Below, piece after piece: positions 12,095 to 22,951 of a DNA stretch of 64,000 nucleotides. The notes beneath the pieces were generated by a model. The model saw only the letters and a program-made list of their open reading frames with translations, was not told where the DNA came from and ran no database searches. Position 1 is the stretch's first letter, and each line of letters begins with the position of its first letter. The stretch spans positions 124,001 to 188,000 of the forward strand of contig JAEUPL010000011.1 in assembly GCA_016790165.1 (NCBI GenBank), read 5' to 3'. The position numbers and the translations under genes were made by a program. The DNA comes from Burkholderiales bacterium. Its GTDB lineage: Bacteria; Pseudomonadota; Gammaproteobacteria; Burkholderiales; Casimicrobiaceae.

Positions 12095-12346
12095 TCAGGC
12101 TGCGCGTTGCAGACAGCCATCGGGTTTGTAGATGCGTTCGACGGATGGGGGATATTTCCCCAGTTTCGACGCCGGGCGGCGGGGCCGCCGCACCAGCTCG
12201 CCGCCGCAGTTGGGGCAGGTATTCGACAGCCGCGCTTCCGCGCACCTCGCGCAGAAGGTGCACTCGAACGTGCAGATGCGCGCCTCGGTCGACTCATTCG
12301 GCAAGTCGACGTTGCAGCATTCGCAATTGGGTCGGAGAGCGAGCAT
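12095..12346 (-). CDS. DUF1272 small zinc-finger-like protein
   Basis: 83 aa, reading MLALRPNCECCNVDLP, then CTFECTFCARC and NTCPNCGGEL. The ordered Cys pairs and the opening LRPNCE.C...LP are the signature of DUF1272, a short family of unknown function with probable zinc ribbon folding. It sits 21 bases after gltB and 27 bases before gltD, inside the glutamate synthase operon. The C-terminal part after about residue 60 (Arg/Lys-rich, ending YKPDGCLQRAA) is longer than the family core. Confidence 0.8.
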   Translation of the reverse strand: MLALRPNCECCNVDLPNESTEARICTFECTFCARCAEARLSNTCPNCGGELVRRPRRPASKLGKYPPSVERIYKPDGCLQRAA

Positions 12347-12367
12347 GGCTGGCGATGCGCTGGCTGC

Positions 12368-15300
12368 CTACTTGGCCACCGTTTCGCGACTCGCCGTTTT
12401 CGATTTGATCGATTCGGCGTACATGTCCGTCAGCGCGCGCTTGTACTCGTGCGGGAATACTTTCACGAAGTGCTTGCGATGGGTTGCCCAGTCGTCCATG
12501 ATCGTCAATGCGACGGTCGAACCGGTAAAGCGCAGGTGCTTCTCAACGAGCGATTTCACAATCGATTCGTCGCTGAGACCCAGATGGCGCTTGCGGCCCT
12601 TGCCCTGGGCGATCAACTCCTGCTCAACGCCCGTCTGCTCGACCTCCGAGAGCACCGTCTCAAGACCGACCATCGAGGTATTGCAGCGCTTGGCGAACTG
12701 CCCGGCGGGGTCGTACACGAAGGCCAGACCACCCGACATGCCCGCAGCAAAGTTGCGGCCCGTTTTGCCGAGCACGACGACCGTGCCACCGGTCATGTAC
12801 TCGCAGCCGTGATCGCCCGTGCCTTCAACCACGGCGGTGGCGCCCGAGTTGCGGACGCAGAAGCGCTCGCCAGCGATGCCGCGGAAGAAGGACTCGCCCT
12901 CGGTCGCCCCGATCATCACGGTGTTGCCCACGACGATATTGTCTTCGGCCTTTGCCGGGCACTTCGCGTCGGGATACACAATGATGCGTCCACCGGACAA
13001 GCCTTTGCCGGTGTAGTCATTGGTTGCGCCTTCGATCTCGAATGTCACGCCGCGTGCCAGAAAAGCGCCAAAGCTCTGACCGGCGATGCCGCTGAAACGA
13101 ACGTGAATCGTGTCGTCCGGCAACCCGGCATGACCGTACTTCGTCGCGACCGCATTGGACAGCATTGCGCCCGCCGAGCGATTGCGGTTGCTGATCGTGG
13201 CGTTCACCTCGACGCGCTTGCCGCTCTCGATCGCTGACTTGGCGCCCGCGATCAGCTCGTGGTCCAGCGCCCCATCGAGGCCGTGATCTTGTGCCTCGCA
13301 GTGATGGCGCGCCACGCTGGCCGGCATCTTCGGCGAGTAAAAGACCTTCGAGAAATCGAGACCCTTCGCCTTCCAGTGCTCGACACCGGCCTGCATGTCG
13401 AGCCAGTCGCTGTGACCGACCAGCTCGTCGAATGTGCGCACACCGAGTTTGGCCATCAATTCGCGCACTTCTTCGGCGACGAAGAAGAAGTAGTTGACGA
13501 CGTGCTCCGGTTGGCCGGTGAACTTCTTGCGCAGCTCTGGATCCTGCGTGGCGACGCCGACCGGGCACGTATTGAGGTGGCATTTGCGCATCATGATGCA
13601 ACCTTCCACCACCAGCGGTGCGGTGGCGAAGCCGAATTCATCGGCGCCCAGCAGCGCGCCGATCACTACGTCGCGGCCGGTTTTCATCTGGCCATCGGCC
13701 TGCACCCGGATGCGGCTGCGCAGCTTGTTCAGCACCAGCGTTTGCTGCGTCTCGGCCAGACCCAGCTCCCACGGCGTACCGGCGTGCTTGATCGACGACA
13801 CCGGTGAGGCGCCGGTGCCGCCATCGTGACCAGCGATCACCACGTGATCGGCCTTGCACTTGGTCACGCCCGCCGCCACGGTGCCGACACCGATTTCGCT
13901 CACCAGCTTCACGCTGATGCTCGCCTTCGGATTGGCATTCTTCAGATCATGGATAAGCTGCGCGAGGTCTTCGATCGAGTAAATGTCGTGATGCGGCGGC
14001 GGTGAAATCAGCCCGACGCCCGGCACCGAGTAGCGCAGTTGCGCGATGTATTCGCTGACCTTGTGACCCGGCAGTTGACCGCCTTCGCCCGGCTTGGCAC
14101 CCTGCGCCATCTTGATCTGGATCTGATCAGCACTGGCAAGATACTCTGCGGTGACACCAAAGCGGCCCGAGGCGACCTGCTTGATCTTCGAGCGCAGATC
14201 GTCGCCGTCCTTGACCGGCACGTCGACTTCGACGCGATGCTTGCCAAGGCGTGACTGCAGCGTCTCGCCCTTGGCCAGCGGGATGTATCGCTTGGCGTCT
14301 TCACCGCCCTCACCGGTGTTCGATTTGCCGCCGATGCGGTTCATCGCGATCGCCAGTGTGGCATGAGCCTCGGTGGAGATGGAGCCGAGCGACATGGCGC
14401 CCGTCGCGAAGCGTTTGACGATCTCCTTGGCGGGCTCAACTTCTTCGATCGGTACCGCCGTGCGCTGATCGAACTTGAACGTGAACAGGCCGCGCAGCGT
14501 CTTCAATGACCCTGCCTGATTGTTGATCAGCGCCGCGTATTCCTTGTAGGTGTTGAAGTTGTTGGCTCGCGTTGCATGCTGCAGCTTGGAGATCGTCTCC
14601 GGCGTCCACATGTGGGCTTCGCCGCGCGTGCGCAACGCGTACTCGCCGCCCGCGTCAAGCGCGTCAGCAAGCACCGGATCATTGCCGAATGCGGCATGAT
14701 GCGTGCGCATTTGCTCTTCGGCCACCTCGAAGATGCCGATGCCTTCCACCGCACTGGGTGTGCCGGTGAAGTATTTGTCGAGGAAGGCGGAATTCAGGCC
14801 GACCGACTCGAAGATCTGCGCCCCGCAGTAGCTCTGATAGGTTGAGATGCCCATCTTGGACATGACCTTGTTCAGCCCCTTGCAGATCGCCTTGACAAAG
14901 CGTTTCTCGCTTTCGTACTTGGAGATTTGCGGCACGATGTCACCCAGTTGGGTGATCGTTTCCAGCGCAAGGTAGGGATGGATGGCCTCGGCGCCATACC
15001 CGCCCAGCAGGGCAAAGTGGTGTACTTCACGCGCGGAACCCGTCTCGACCACCAGCCCCGCCGACGTGCGCAGGCCTGTCGAAACGAGGTGCTGATGCAC
15101 GGCCGAAGTCGCCAGCAGCGCCGGGATCGGTACACGATCCGCCGCAACCGCACGGTCGGACAGAATGAGGATGTTGTAGCCAAGCTTGATGTTGTCGACG
15201 GCGGCAGCGCACAGGCTGGCGACCGCGGCCTCGATTCCTTCCTTGCCCCAGGCCGCGGGATACGTGATGTCCAGTTCCTTTGACTTGAAGGCGCCGCTGG

Positions 15301-17071
15301 AGAACAGCTCGATGTGGCGGATGCGCTCCATGTTCTCACTGGTGAGAATGGGGTGCTGCGCCTCCAGCCGCGGCTGTGGCGACGTGGCGTCGATGCCCAG
15401 CAGGTTCGGGCGCGGGCCGACAAACGTGACCAGCGACATGACCAGTTCTTCGCGGATCGGGTCAATCGGCGGGTTCGTGACCTGCGCAAACAGCTGACGG
15501 AAGTAGTTGTACAGCGGTTTGGCCTTGTTTGACAGCACCGGCAGCGCGGCATCGTTGCCCATCGAGCCGGTGGCCTCTTCGCTGTTGGTGACCATCGGAG
15601 CCAGAATGACTTTGAGATCTTCCTGTGAATAGCCGAACGCCTGCTGGCGGTCGAGCAACGACACCGACGACCTGTCAGCGGGGGCGGGCTCCGGCAGATC
15701 TTCCAGGGAAATGCGCGAGGTTTCGATCCATTCGCGGTACGGCTTGGCACTGGCGAGTTCGCGTTTCAACTCCTCGTCGTCCACGATGCGGCCCTGCTCG
15801 AGATCGAGCAGCAGCATCTTGCCCGGCTGCAGGCGCCACTTCTTGACGATCTTTTCTTCCGGAATGTCGAGCACGCCGACTTCGGACGCCATCACGATCA
15901 TGTCGTCGTCGGTCACCACATAGCGCGCCGGGCGCAGACCATTGCGGTCCAGCGTGGCGCCAATCTGGCGACCATTGGTAAAGGCCATTGCCGCCGGGCC
16001 ATCCCACGGTTCCATCAGGGCCGCGTTGTATTCGTAGAACGCGCGACGGTCTTCATCCATCAGCGCGTTGCCCACCCAGGCCTCGGGAATCATCAGCATG
16101 GCCGCGTGTGCCAGCGAATAGCCGCTCATTGTGAGCAATTCAAGGCAGTTGTCGAACGACGCGGTATCCGACTGGCCGTCGTAAATCAGCGGCCACAGCT
16201 TCGGCAGATCGTCGCCGAGCACCGTGGAGGCGATGGCACCTTCGCGGGCGCGAATCCAGTTGCAGTTGCCGCGCAGCGTGTTGATCTCCCCGTTGTGGCA
16301 GACCACGCGAAACGGATGCGCAAGATCCCAGGTCGGGAAGGTGTTGGTCGAGAAGCGCTGGTGCACCATCGCGAGCGCTGAGACCAGCATCGGGTCCTGC
16401 AGGTCGAGGTAGAACGTGCCGACCTGATCGGCCAGCAGCATGCCCTTGTAGACGATGGTGCGCGTCGACATCGACGGCACGTAAAACTCTTTGCCGTGGC
16501 GGAGCTTCAGCGCCTGAATGGCGTGGCCGCTGGACTTGCGGATGATGTAGAGCTTGCGTTCCAGGGCGTCCTGGTCCATGTCCTTGGCGCCGCGGCCGAT
16601 GAAAATCTGCCGGATGACCGGCTCGATCGCCTTGACGCCTTCACCCAGGCCGTCGTTGTTTACCGGGACGTCGCGCCAGCCGAGCAGCACTTGCCCTTCG
16701 GCCGCGATGGCGCGCTCAATCTCCTGTTCGCAGGCCATGCGCGATGCTGGTTCTTGCGGCAGGAAAATCATGCCCACGCCATACTGGCCGACCGCGGGCA
16801 ACGTGATCTTTAGCTTGCCGCACTCACGACGGAAAAACGTGTCCGGAATCTGGATGAGGATGCCCGCGCCGTCGCCTTGCAGCTTGTCAGCGCCTACCGC
16901 GCCACGGTGCGTCAAATTTTCGAGGACCTGGAGCCCTTTTTCGACGATATCGTGGCTCTTGCGGCCCTTGATGTTGGCCACGAAACCCATGCCGCAGGCG
17001 TCGTGTTCGTTTCTCGGGTCGTAAAGACCCTGTGCGTCCGGCTTGTGCGGCGCCTCGGTTGCAATATCCAC
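12368..17071 (-). CDS. gltB: Glutamate synthase (NADPH) large subunit
   Basis: 1567 aa. The glutaminase nucleophile is C26 in HDACGMGF, so the first 25 residues should be removed as a propeptide. Then come the class-II amidotransferase domain ([13 protein letters not shown]), central domain, FMN/2-oxoglutarate synthase domain ([22 protein letters not shown]), the 3Fe-4S cysteines in [12 protein letters not shown] and the C-terminal beta-helix ([20 protein letters not shown]). Full length for the family. First gene of the glt operon. Confidence 0.97.
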   Translation of the reverse strand: MDIATEAPHKPDAQGLYDPRNEHDACGMGFVANIKGRKSHDIVEKGLQVLENLTHRGAVGADKLQGDGAGILIQIPDTFFRRECGKLKITLPAVGQYGVGMIFLPQEPASRMACEQEIERAIAAEGQVLLGWRDVPVNNDGLGEGVKAIEPVIRQIFIGRGAKDMDQDALERKLYIIRKSSGHAIQALKLRHGKEFYVPSMSTRTIVYKGMLLADQVGTFYLDLQDPMLVSALAMVHQRFSTNTFPTWDLAHPFRVVCHNGEINTLRGNCNWIRAREGAIASTVLGDDLPKLWPLIYDGQSDTASFDNCLELLTMSGYSLAHAAMLMIPEAWVGNALMDEDRRAFYEYNAALMEPWDGPAAMAFTNGRQIGATLDRNGLRPARYVVTDDDMIVMASEVGVLDIPEEKIVKKWRLQPGKMLLLDLEQGRIVDDEELKRELASAKPYREWIETSRISLEDLPEPAPADRSSVSLLDRQQAFGYSQEDLKVILAPMVTNSEEATGSMGNDAALPVLSNKAKPLYNYFRQLFAQVTNPPIDPIREELVMSLVTFVGPRPNLLGIDATSPQPRLEAQHPILTSENMERIRHIELFSSGAFKSKELDITYPAAWGKEGIEAAVASLCAAAVDNIKLGYNILILSDRAVAADRVPIPALLATSAVHQHLVSTGLRTSAGLVVETGSAREVHHFALLGGYGAEAIHPYLALETITQLGDIVPQISKYESEKRFVKAICKGLNKVMSKMGISTYQSYCGAQIFESVGLNSAFLDKYFTGTPSAVEGIGIFEVAEEQMRTHHAAFGNDPVLADALDAGGEYALRTRGEAHMWTPETISKLQHATRANNFNTYKEYAALINNQAGSLKTLRGLFTFKFDQRTAVPIEEVEPAKEIVKRFATGAMSLGSISTEAHATLAIAMNRIGGKSNTGEGGEDAKRYIPLAKGETLQSRLGKHRVEVDVPVKDGDDLRSKIKQVASGRFGVTAEYLASADQIQIKMAQGAKPGEGGQLPGHKVSEYIAQLRYSVPGVGLISPPPHHDIYSIEDLAQLIHDLKNANPKASISVKLVSEIGVGTVAAGVTKCKADHVVIAGHDGGTGASPVSSIKHAGTPWELGLAETQQTLVLNKLRSRIRVQADGQMKTGRDVVIGALLGADEFGFATAPLVVEGCIMMRKCHLNTCPVGVATQDPELRKKFTGQPEHVVNYFFFVAEEVRELMAKLGVRTFDELVGHSDWLDMQAGVEHWKAKGLDFSKVFYSPKMPASVARHHCEAQDHGLDGALDHELIAGAKSAIESGKRVEVNATISNRNRSAGAMLSNAVATKYGHAGLPDDTIHVRFSGIAGQSFGAFLARGVTFEIEGATNDYTGKGLSGGRIIVYPDAKCPAKAEDNIVVGNTVMIGATEGESFFRGIAGERFCVRNSGATAVVEGTGDHGCEYMTGGTVVVLGKTGRNFAAGMSGGLAFVYDPAGQFAKRCNTSMVGLETVLSEVEQTGVEQELIAQGKGRKRHLGLSDESIVKSLVEKHLRFTGSTVALTIMDDWATHRKHFVKVFPHEYKRALTDMYAESIKSKTASRETVAK

Positions 17072-17410
17072 TGTGACACTCCAGAAAAACTAGGATCCAG
17101 CAGGCGACCCGACCTGCTCTCCCGTGAGGTTTGCGCTACGCACCGACCGGTTTCGCCGGGCGATGCTGAATCGGTATAGTTTTATTCACGGGCCGCATAG
17201 TTTATCGGATTGCACAAAATGTTGCAATGCAGTGCGAACCTCTCCATAGCCGTACACATGTTGTTTTGCTGCCCGCCGGATCGACCGCCCTGGCGCGTGG
17301 ACTTGCACCATGCCATTGTCTTGCGGTTAAATCTAGAAATTGCGCATAACGCATTGATTGCGCGCTATTTTCCGGCGCGCACCGAAGAGCAGAGTTAGAA
17401 AGGGTCGAGC
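17072..17410. other. Divergent intergenic region, gltB / lipoprotein
   Basis: 339 bases between the divergent gltB and the Ig-like lipoprotein gene. It must hold both promoters. It is A+T-richer than its flanks around 17180-17240 and 17320-17370, with TTGCAATGCA-like half-palindromes near 17221, but no box pair is strong enough to call. No gene seen. Confidence 0.5.
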
Positions 17411-18808
17411 GTGTATTTCTTCAGGACGTCAATCAAGTCTGTCGCGGGGCTCGTGCTCGCGGGGACACTCTCGATGCTTGGTGGATGTGGCGGTGGTGGG
17501 GCGACCGACCCGTTCGCGAGCACGCCGGCGCCGGCGGCTGTCTCGGTCAATCCTGCCACCGTAACCTTGTACGCCGGTGTGCCGGCCACGGTGACGCTGA
17601 CCAGTGGGGTTGGACCCTTTCAGGTGTTCAGTTCCAACCCCACCGTACTGCCGGTCACACAGTTGGTGTCCGGTGCTGCGATCACCCTCGTCGCGAATCC
17701 AATTGATACCGAGCAGACCGTGACACTCACTGTGCTCGACGCCTACTACGGCAATTCGCGCGCGGCAACCGTCGCGGTGACCGTGAAGCCTTCACCGTTG
17801 CTGAGTACGCTGACCGTCACGCCGCGAGCGTCGTCACCTTGTGGGTCGAGCTCTACTGGTAGCACGGGATCTGCGGCTGCAACTGGGCCCGCCTCAGTGT
17901 GCTCTGGCGATACCGCTACGGCGACAGTCACACTCAAGGGGGCTAACCTGGCGGCGCTACCGAATCGTCAGGTGCGGTTTGACGTTGTTCAAGGCCCCTA
18001 TAGTTTCGCCGTGGATCAGGCGGCGACCGTGTTTGCGAAAACACTTACTGCGGTGACCGATCAAAACGGACAGGCGCTAGTGTCGCTGCGGACAGACGTG
18101 GTTCCGTCGCAGGTTGCACTCATTCGCGCCACGGACGTTACCAGCGGCAATCGGGTTGACACTTCATTCACCATTCTCGAGCAGACGAACGGAACCGCCG
18201 TACTCAGTGTTGTTCCAGCCACGTACACCGTGAAGGGTTTTTACACCGGAGAATGCCCTGCGAGCGCCGGAGATTATGTGCTTTACGGCGGTGTGCCGCC
18301 CTACACCGTGGTAAGTGGCCTACCAAACGCCGTCACGCTGACCTCAAACAGTATCTCCGGGCAGTCGATCACGGTTGGCCGTTCCGGAGGCGTTTTCACG
18401 GCCTCTAATGGGTCGTCTGCCGGTTGCGGCGGCTACACCGCGCCGCTCACCATCACCGATTCGGCGGGCCGAACCATCACAGCGCAGTATGTTGTGCAGC
18501 CGGGAACCACGGATCGGCCGACACCACCGGCGCCGGACGCATTGGTGCTGACCCCGACCAGCGTCACTCGAACCGCCGTCGCCGGATTCTGTGCACCAGG
18601 GGTTCTGTATTTCACCATCAGTGGCGGTTCGTCGCCGTACCGCGTCGGCGCGTCTGTCGCGGGTTTCACGGCAACGTTGGGTACGGATGGAACGACGCTG
18701 ACGCTGCAATGGACATCGGCGACCGTGTTCCCGACGGGTACCTCCGTGAATGCGATCGTACTGGATTCGTTGGGCAAGGTGGCTACTGCCGCTGTCACCT
18801 GTAGCTAG
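17411..18808 (+). CDS. Putative surface lipoprotein with Ig-like domains
   Basis: 465 aa. GTG start at 17411, preceded by AAAGGG at a suitable distance; starting here gives a signal peptide (SVAGLVLAGTLSML) and lipobox LGGC followed by Gly residues, so a lipid-anchored protein. The rest is beta-rich, with repeated segments of the type VSVNPATVTLYAGVPATVTL, a bacterial Ig-like/invasin-type segment (LRTDVVPSQVALIRATDVTSGN) and two related C-terminal modules (GVPPYTVVSG / GGSSPYRVGAS). Function unknown; cell-surface structural or adhesin role is an inference. Stands alone on the plus strand. Confidence 0.75.
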   Translation: MYFFRTSIKSVAGLVLAGTLSMLGGCGGGGATDPFASTPAPAAVSVNPATVTLYAGVPATVTLTSGVGPFQVFSSNPTVLPVTQLVSGAAITLVANPIDTEQTVTLTVLDAYYGNSRAATVAVTVKPSPLLSTLTVTPRASSPCGSSSTGSTGSAAATGPASVCSGDTATATVTLKGANLAALPNRQVRFDVVQGPYSFAVDQAATVFAKTLTAVTDQNGQALVSLRTDVVPSQVALIRATDVTSGNRVDTSFTILEQTNGTAVLSVVPATYTVKGFYTGECPASAGDYVLYGGVPPYTVVSGLPNAVTLTSNSISGQSITVGRSGGVFTASNGSSAGCGGYTAPLTITDSAGRTITAQYVVQPGTTDRPTPPAPDALVLTPTSVTRTAVAGFCAPGVLYFTISGGSSPYRVGASVAGFTATLGTDGTTLTLQWTSATVFPTGTSVNAIVLDSLGKVATAAVTCS

Positions 18809-18919
18809 GCGCTTGCAGGGCGACCTGCGAGCTTTTGTCGCAACCGGCCAGCCGATGGCGCCGGGGCGACGCGGTTTTTTTGCTGTCCAGACTGTTGGAA
18901 CGCAAACAACCGCAACAGA

Positions 18920-19492
18920 CTAGACCGGTGCGTCCAGTCGGGTGCCTGCGGTGACGGGGCGGCCGTCACGAGCGGTGCAGCGCGTTACCGCAATGATGTC
19001 GTTGACGGCTGCACCGGGCCTGTCACGGTAGGACTCAACAACGAAATGCGCCGCCTCTTGATACAGGGGATGCCTCATTTCGTACAGTTGTCGAAGTCGA
19101 CCCAGCGGGTCACTCACTAGCAGCAGAGGTCGGTCGCGGTTTCGACGTACGCGCTCATAGGAGGTCTCTGGAGACGAGTGCAGGTAGACCGTCGTCCCGC
19201 GTGACCTGAGCGCGCTCCTGGTATCGGCGTTCAGGACACAACCACCGCCCGTGCCCAGCACAATGCCATTCCGCTGGGTCAGTTCATCAATGATCGCCGC
19301 CTCGCGTGCACGAAACGCATCTTCACCCTCGATCTCGAAGATGGTGGCGATACTGACACCAGTACGCTGCTCCAGCTCGTGATCGGAATCGAGAAACGGC
19401 ATGCCGAGACGCTTCGCGAGCATTTGCCCGATGGTCGTCTTGCCCGATCCCATCAGGCCGATCAAGAAGATGTTTTGTGTGTCCACACGCAA
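18920..19492 (-). CDS. aroK: Shikimate kinase
   Basis: 190 aa. Walker A GLMGSGKTT, shikimate-binding D-S-D (FLDSDHELEQRTG), the GTGGG loop (LGTGGGCV) and lid arginines (RNRDRPLL). Phosphorylates shikimate in chorismate synthesis. The frame opens with TTG at 19492; a GTG at 19486 is the other possibility; there is no clear ribosome site. Follows pilQ as in many proteobacteria, but a terminator lies between them. No aroB follows; a convergent lipoprotein gene does. Confidence 0.93.
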   Translation of the reverse strand: MRVDTQNIFLIGLMGSGKTTIGQMLAKRLGMPFLDSDHELEQRTGVSIATIFEIEGEDAFRAREAAIIDELTQRNGIVLGTGGGCVLNADTRSALRSRGTTVYLHSSPETSYERVRRNRDRPLLLVSDPLGRLRQLYEMRHPLYQEAAHFVVESYRDRPGAAVNDIIAVTRCTARDGRPVTAGTRLDAPV

Positions 19493-19503
19493 TTATCGCG
19501 AAC

Positions 19504-19531
19504 CAAAAAAAAGCGCGGCACGCCGCGCTTC
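19504..19531 (-). terminator. Rho-independent terminator after pilQ
   Basis: On the minus strand: 9-bp stem AAGCGCGGC / GCCGCGCTT (19511-19530) followed by eight or more T. It sits 20 bases after the pilQ stop and only about 12 bases before the aroK start. Confidence 0.88.
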
Positions 19532-19551
19532 TCTGCCCTCCCGAAGACGGG

Positions 19552-21783
19552 CTAATTCACCGTACCGGCAGACTCCGTCAAAACGCGCGGAGTCAGGAAA
19601 ATCAACAACTCCGACTTATCGTTGCCTTTGTTCGTACGCTTAAACAAATTGCCGACGGCCGGCAAGTCTCCAAGCACCGGTACCTTGTCAACAGTGTCCG
19701 TGATGTTTTCTTCGTAAATACCACCGAGCACAACGGTATCACCATTGTTGGCGATCACCCGCGTATTGACACGACGGGTATTGATGATCGGATTGCCGTC
19801 GGTGAAGCCAGCGAGACTGTCTTTGGTTACACCCACGTCGAGAATGATGCGATTGTCCGGCGTGATTTGCGGGGTGACCTCCAGCGCGAGCTTGGCGTTG
19901 ACCGTGACGACGCTGCTCGCACCACCGACGCCGCCAAACACACGCAGCTTGACCTCCTGGCCCTGCTCAATGGTCGACTTCTGATTATTCATCGCCACGA
20001 CGCGAGGGCTCGACACCACCTTGCCACGGTTAGCGGCTTCTGCCGCTGACAACTCCAGATTTACAAGGTTGCCATTGCCGAGATTCAGGAAGGTCATCGC
20101 CAAGGCACCGGCGGCGTTGGCGACCGGCAGATTAACGTTGTAGGGCACGGAATTGACGTAGTTCCAAGTGATCGTGCCTGTCGACGGATCCTGTTTGATT
20201 TGGGTGTAGTAGTTGGAGAGATTTCCGTTGCCTATGCCCAAACCTGTGGCCTGCCACGTGGTGGGAACGTTGGCCTGATCGGCATCCCCAAGCGGGCGGC
20301 CGTTCAACGCGATGTTCCGCCCGTTGTTGCTCATGGTGGCGCCGACACCTAGGCGGGCACCAAGCTGCCGACTGAACTTGTCATCCGCGATTACAACACG
20401 GGCCTCAATCAAAACCTGCTTCACGGAGATATCGATGCGCTGGATCAACGCCCGTACTTGATCAAGTTTGTCCGGCGTGTCCTGAACAATGATCACATTG
20501 GTGCGTACGTCGATTGTTGCGCGTCCGCGCTTGGAAAGCACGCCACCAGTTGACCCGGATGCCGCGCCGCCAGCGGCGCCACTTGGGACGAGCATGTTGC
20601 GCACATCCTCGGCCTTCTGGTAATTAAGCTGGAACATCTCGGTACGTAGCGGCTCAATATCGGCGACCTGCGCCTTCGCTTCGAGTTCCTGCTTTTCCTT
20701 GAGGGCGAGTTCCTCTTTCGGCGCGATCCAGACGACGTTGCCGTTCTTGCGCATGTCCAGCGAACGGGCTTGCATCACGAGATCCAGCGCCTGATCCCAA
20801 GGCACATCCTTCAGGCGCAGCGTCACGTTGCCGGTGACGGTATCAGACACGATGATGTTCAGGCCCGTGAAGTCACCGATCACCTGTAACACTGAGCGCA
20901 CGGCGATGTCCTGGAAATTGAGTGAAAGCTTTTCACCCTTGTAGCCGGGGCGAGAGCCTTGCGTCAGCTTGTTCGGATCTTCAACGATCGGCTTAACCTC
21001 AATGATGAGACGATTATCGGTCTGATACGCGGAGTGTTCCCAAAGCCCTTTCGGCTCGATGACCATCCGGGCACCGCTGCCTTGGGTGAACGTGTCGATT
21101 TGCACTACCGGCGTACCGAAGTCAGACACGTCCAGCTTGCGCTCGAGATTGCGGGGGACCTGGGTCTTCAGGAAATCGACGATTAGAAGCTTGCCCTGCG
21201 GCTTGATGTCAATTCCGGAGTTGGCATCCGAGAGGTCAACGACGATGCGTCCTTCTCCGCCTTGGCCACGGCGGAAATCGACATCACGCAAGGCAAAGGT
21301 CGTGCTTTCCGCTTTCGCAGCGACCGAGAACCGACCGGTCTCGGGCGCGGAGTCGGTCGCCGTGGTGCCCGGTGCATCGAACAGCGCGACCGACAATTTG
21401 TTGCCATCAAGTTTCACGTCGTAGGCTTGTGACTTGATCAGGTTGAGGACGACGCGCGTCCGACCCTGGGCCTGAACCACGTTGTAGCTGCGAAGCACAG
21501 AATCAGTTACGGCTGCCGTTGCCTTGCTGCTGCTGGTCGTATTCGCAAAATCCAGAACCAGACGGGGCGGCGTAGCAATTGCGAATACCGTCGGTGGTGC
21601 TGCAAGCGCTTCCTTCATCGCAAAGGTCATGGTGGTACGTCCAGCCGCTCCCTTGGCGACTGCGACGTCTTCGATGACGTTCTGCGCGGAGGTGGTGCCG
21701 GCGGCAAACAAAGGCAACGCGACAGCAAGGAATGACGCTCGGCTCCTAGCGCGGATGGCACGCAGTAGTTGAGTGACGTTCAT
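19552..21783 (-). CDS. pilQ: Type IV pilus secretin PilQ
   Basis: 743 aa. Signal peptide, then AMIN domains (about residues 35-240; wall binding), an STN/secretin N0 region (SLNFQDIAVRSVLQVIGDFTG near 290), an N1 domain (RTNVIIVQDTPDKLDQVRALI) and the secretin barrel (VKLRVFGG ... VLGGIYEE, VPVLGDLPAVGNLFK, LLIFLTPRV). Forms the outer-membrane pore for the pilus. The start ATG overlaps the pilP stop. Confidence 0.97.
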   Translation of the reverse strand: MNVTQLLRAIRARSRASFLAVALPLFAAGTTSAQNVIEDVAVAKGAAGRTTMTFAMKEALAAPPTVFAIATPPRLVLDFANTTSSSKATAAVTDSVLRSYNVVQAQGRTRVVLNLIKSQAYDVKLDGNKLSVALFDAPGTTATDSAPETGRFSVAAKAESTTFALRDVDFRRGQGGEGRIVVDLSDANSGIDIKPQGKLLIVDFLKTQVPRNLERKLDVSDFGTPVVQIDTFTQGSGARMVIEPKGLWEHSAYQTDNRLIIEVKPIVEDPNKLTQGSRPGYKGEKLSLNFQDIAVRSVLQVIGDFTGLNIIVSDTVTGNVTLRLKDVPWDQALDLVMQARSLDMRKNGNVVWIAPKEELALKEKQELEAKAQVADIEPLRTEMFQLNYQKAEDVRNMLVPSGAAGGAASGSTGGVLSKRGRATIDVRTNVIIVQDTPDKLDQVRALIQRIDISVKQVLIEARVVIADDKFSRQLGARLGVGATMSNNGRNIALNGRPLGDADQANVPTTWQATGLGIGNGNLSNYYTQIKQDPSTGTITWNYVNSVPYNVNLPVANAAGALAMTFLNLGNGNLVNLELSAAEAANRGKVVSSPRVVAMNNQKSTIEQGQEVKLRVFGGVGGASSVVTVNAKLALEVTPQITPDNRIILDVGVTKDSLAGFTDGNPIINTRRVNTRVIANNGDTVVLGGIYEENITDTVDKVPVLGDLPAVGNLFKRTNKGNDKSELLIFLTPRVLTESAGTVN

Positions 21784-22307
21784 TTCTTTTGCTCCCGTTC
21801 CTGCAGCATGATCTTCGTTTGACGTTCGGCCCAGTCGCCGGCGCCATCTTGAAATAGTTCTTTCAGCGTAATTTCGCCGTCCGCGACATTGGTCACGACC
21901 CCAAAATTTTGACCGACGTAGTTACCCTGTCGCACCTGAAAGACGCGACCATCACTTGCCCGGACCAGACCAATCATTGCCCGCCCGCGTTGCAGGTTAC
22001 CTACCATCGCCAGCGTCTCGAGCGGAAACGCCTCCAGGGCTTCCTTGCGTCGCGTCAGATCGGGCCCACGGGCACCCTTGCCGGTCTCAATCTTTCGCGG
22101 CTTGAAGGGGTCGGCTTGATCGAATGCGTTGTAGACGAACGCCTCATAAGGCCGCATCGCCGGAATCGGCTCAATCTTGCCGCGCGCCGACGCGCCCTGC
22201 TCGGCCATCCACTTGCGCAAGTCATCATCATCCGTGCTGCCACAAGCCGACAGCAGGGATGTGAGCGCCAGAAGGCCCGCTGAAACGCGCAGTTGTGTGC
22301 TCATCAT
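21780..22307 (-). CDS. pilP: Type IV pilus inner-membrane lipoprotein PilP
   Basis: 175 aa. Signal peptide ending LLSAC (lipobox). The periplasmic part has the PilP features FDQADPFKPR, LETLAMVGNLQRG and GNYVGQNFGVVTNV. It links the PilNO complex to the PilQ secretin. Overlaps pilO and pilQ by ATGA-type junctions. Confidence 0.95.
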   Translation of the reverse strand: MMSTQLRVSAGLLALTSLLSACGSTDDDDLRKWMAEQGASARGKIEPIPAMRPYEAFVYNAFDQADPFKPRKIETGKGARGPDLTRRKEALEAFPLETLAMVGNLQRGRAMIGLVRASDGRVFQVRQGNYVGQNFGVVTNVADGEITLKELFQDGAGDWAERQTKIMLQEREQKK

Positions 22308-22942
22308 CGATTGCCCACCACTTTCTGCGCTTCCTTGGCTTTGCGCTGCGCGGCGATTTCGTCGTCATCCAGATAACGGAAGGTCTTGGCGACGGCTTCC
22401 ATAGTGAGGACGGAGTCCTTCGGATCCTTGTTCGAAATGGCGATGTCGTTCAGCGTCACGATGCGAGAAAGCTGCGCAACGTCGCTGGCGAAAGCGCCGA
22501 CGTCGTGGTACGAGCCGGTCACACGAACGTCCACCGGCAATTCGGCGTAGAAATCCTGCAAACGCTCACCACTCGGCTTGAACAGGTCGAACTGCAGGCC
22601 GCGGCCCAACCCAGCCTGATTGATGTCCGAAAGCAGGGCGTCCATTTCGCTCTTGCTGGGCAACTGGCGCAACAATGCGCCAAACTGTTGCTCGACTTCT
22701 TTGAGCTGCTGAACGTACAAGTCGAGATTGATGGCCTGCGCCTTCTTGGTGCCGTATTCCTGCCTGAGCGTTTCTTCCTGCCGCTGCTTGGCTTCCAGCT
22801 CGTCGTGCTGGCCTGACCAACCCAGATACCAAGCGAAGAAGATGAGCAGCGATGCCAGCAATGACAAGGCGACCACCTTGGCCGGTGCAGGCCAGATGCC
22901 GATGTCGCGCGGGTTCAGGCGTCTGATTTCGTCGAGGGTCAT
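22304..22942 (-). CDS. pilO: Type IV pilus alignment protein PilO
   Basis: 212 aa. One transmembrane helix (VVALSLLASLLIFFAWYLGW), a coiled coil (residues 50-95) and a ferredoxin-like periplasmic domain with LPVDVRVTGSYHDVGAFASD, typical of PilO. Pairs with PilN in the alignment subcomplex. Stop overlaps the pilP start. Confidence 0.95.
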   Translation of the reverse strand: MTLDEIRRLNPRDIGIWPAPAKVVALSLLASLLIFFAWYLGWSGQHDELEAKQRQEETLRQEYGTKKAQAINLDLYVQQLKEVEQQFGALLRQLPSKSEMDALLSDINQAGLGRGLQFDLFKPSGERLQDFYAELPVDVRVTGSYHDVGAFASDVAQLSRIVTLNDIAISNKDPKDSVLTMEAVAKTFRYLDDDEIAAQRKAKEAQKVVGNR

Positions 22943-22951
22943 GGTTGCGCC

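Noticed and set aside
10751-13237. 828-codon plus-strand open frame across gltD and gltB
   Set aside because: Antisense to two well-conserved genes; its protein is Arg/His/Ala-rich with no family motif. High G+C gives long shadow frames.
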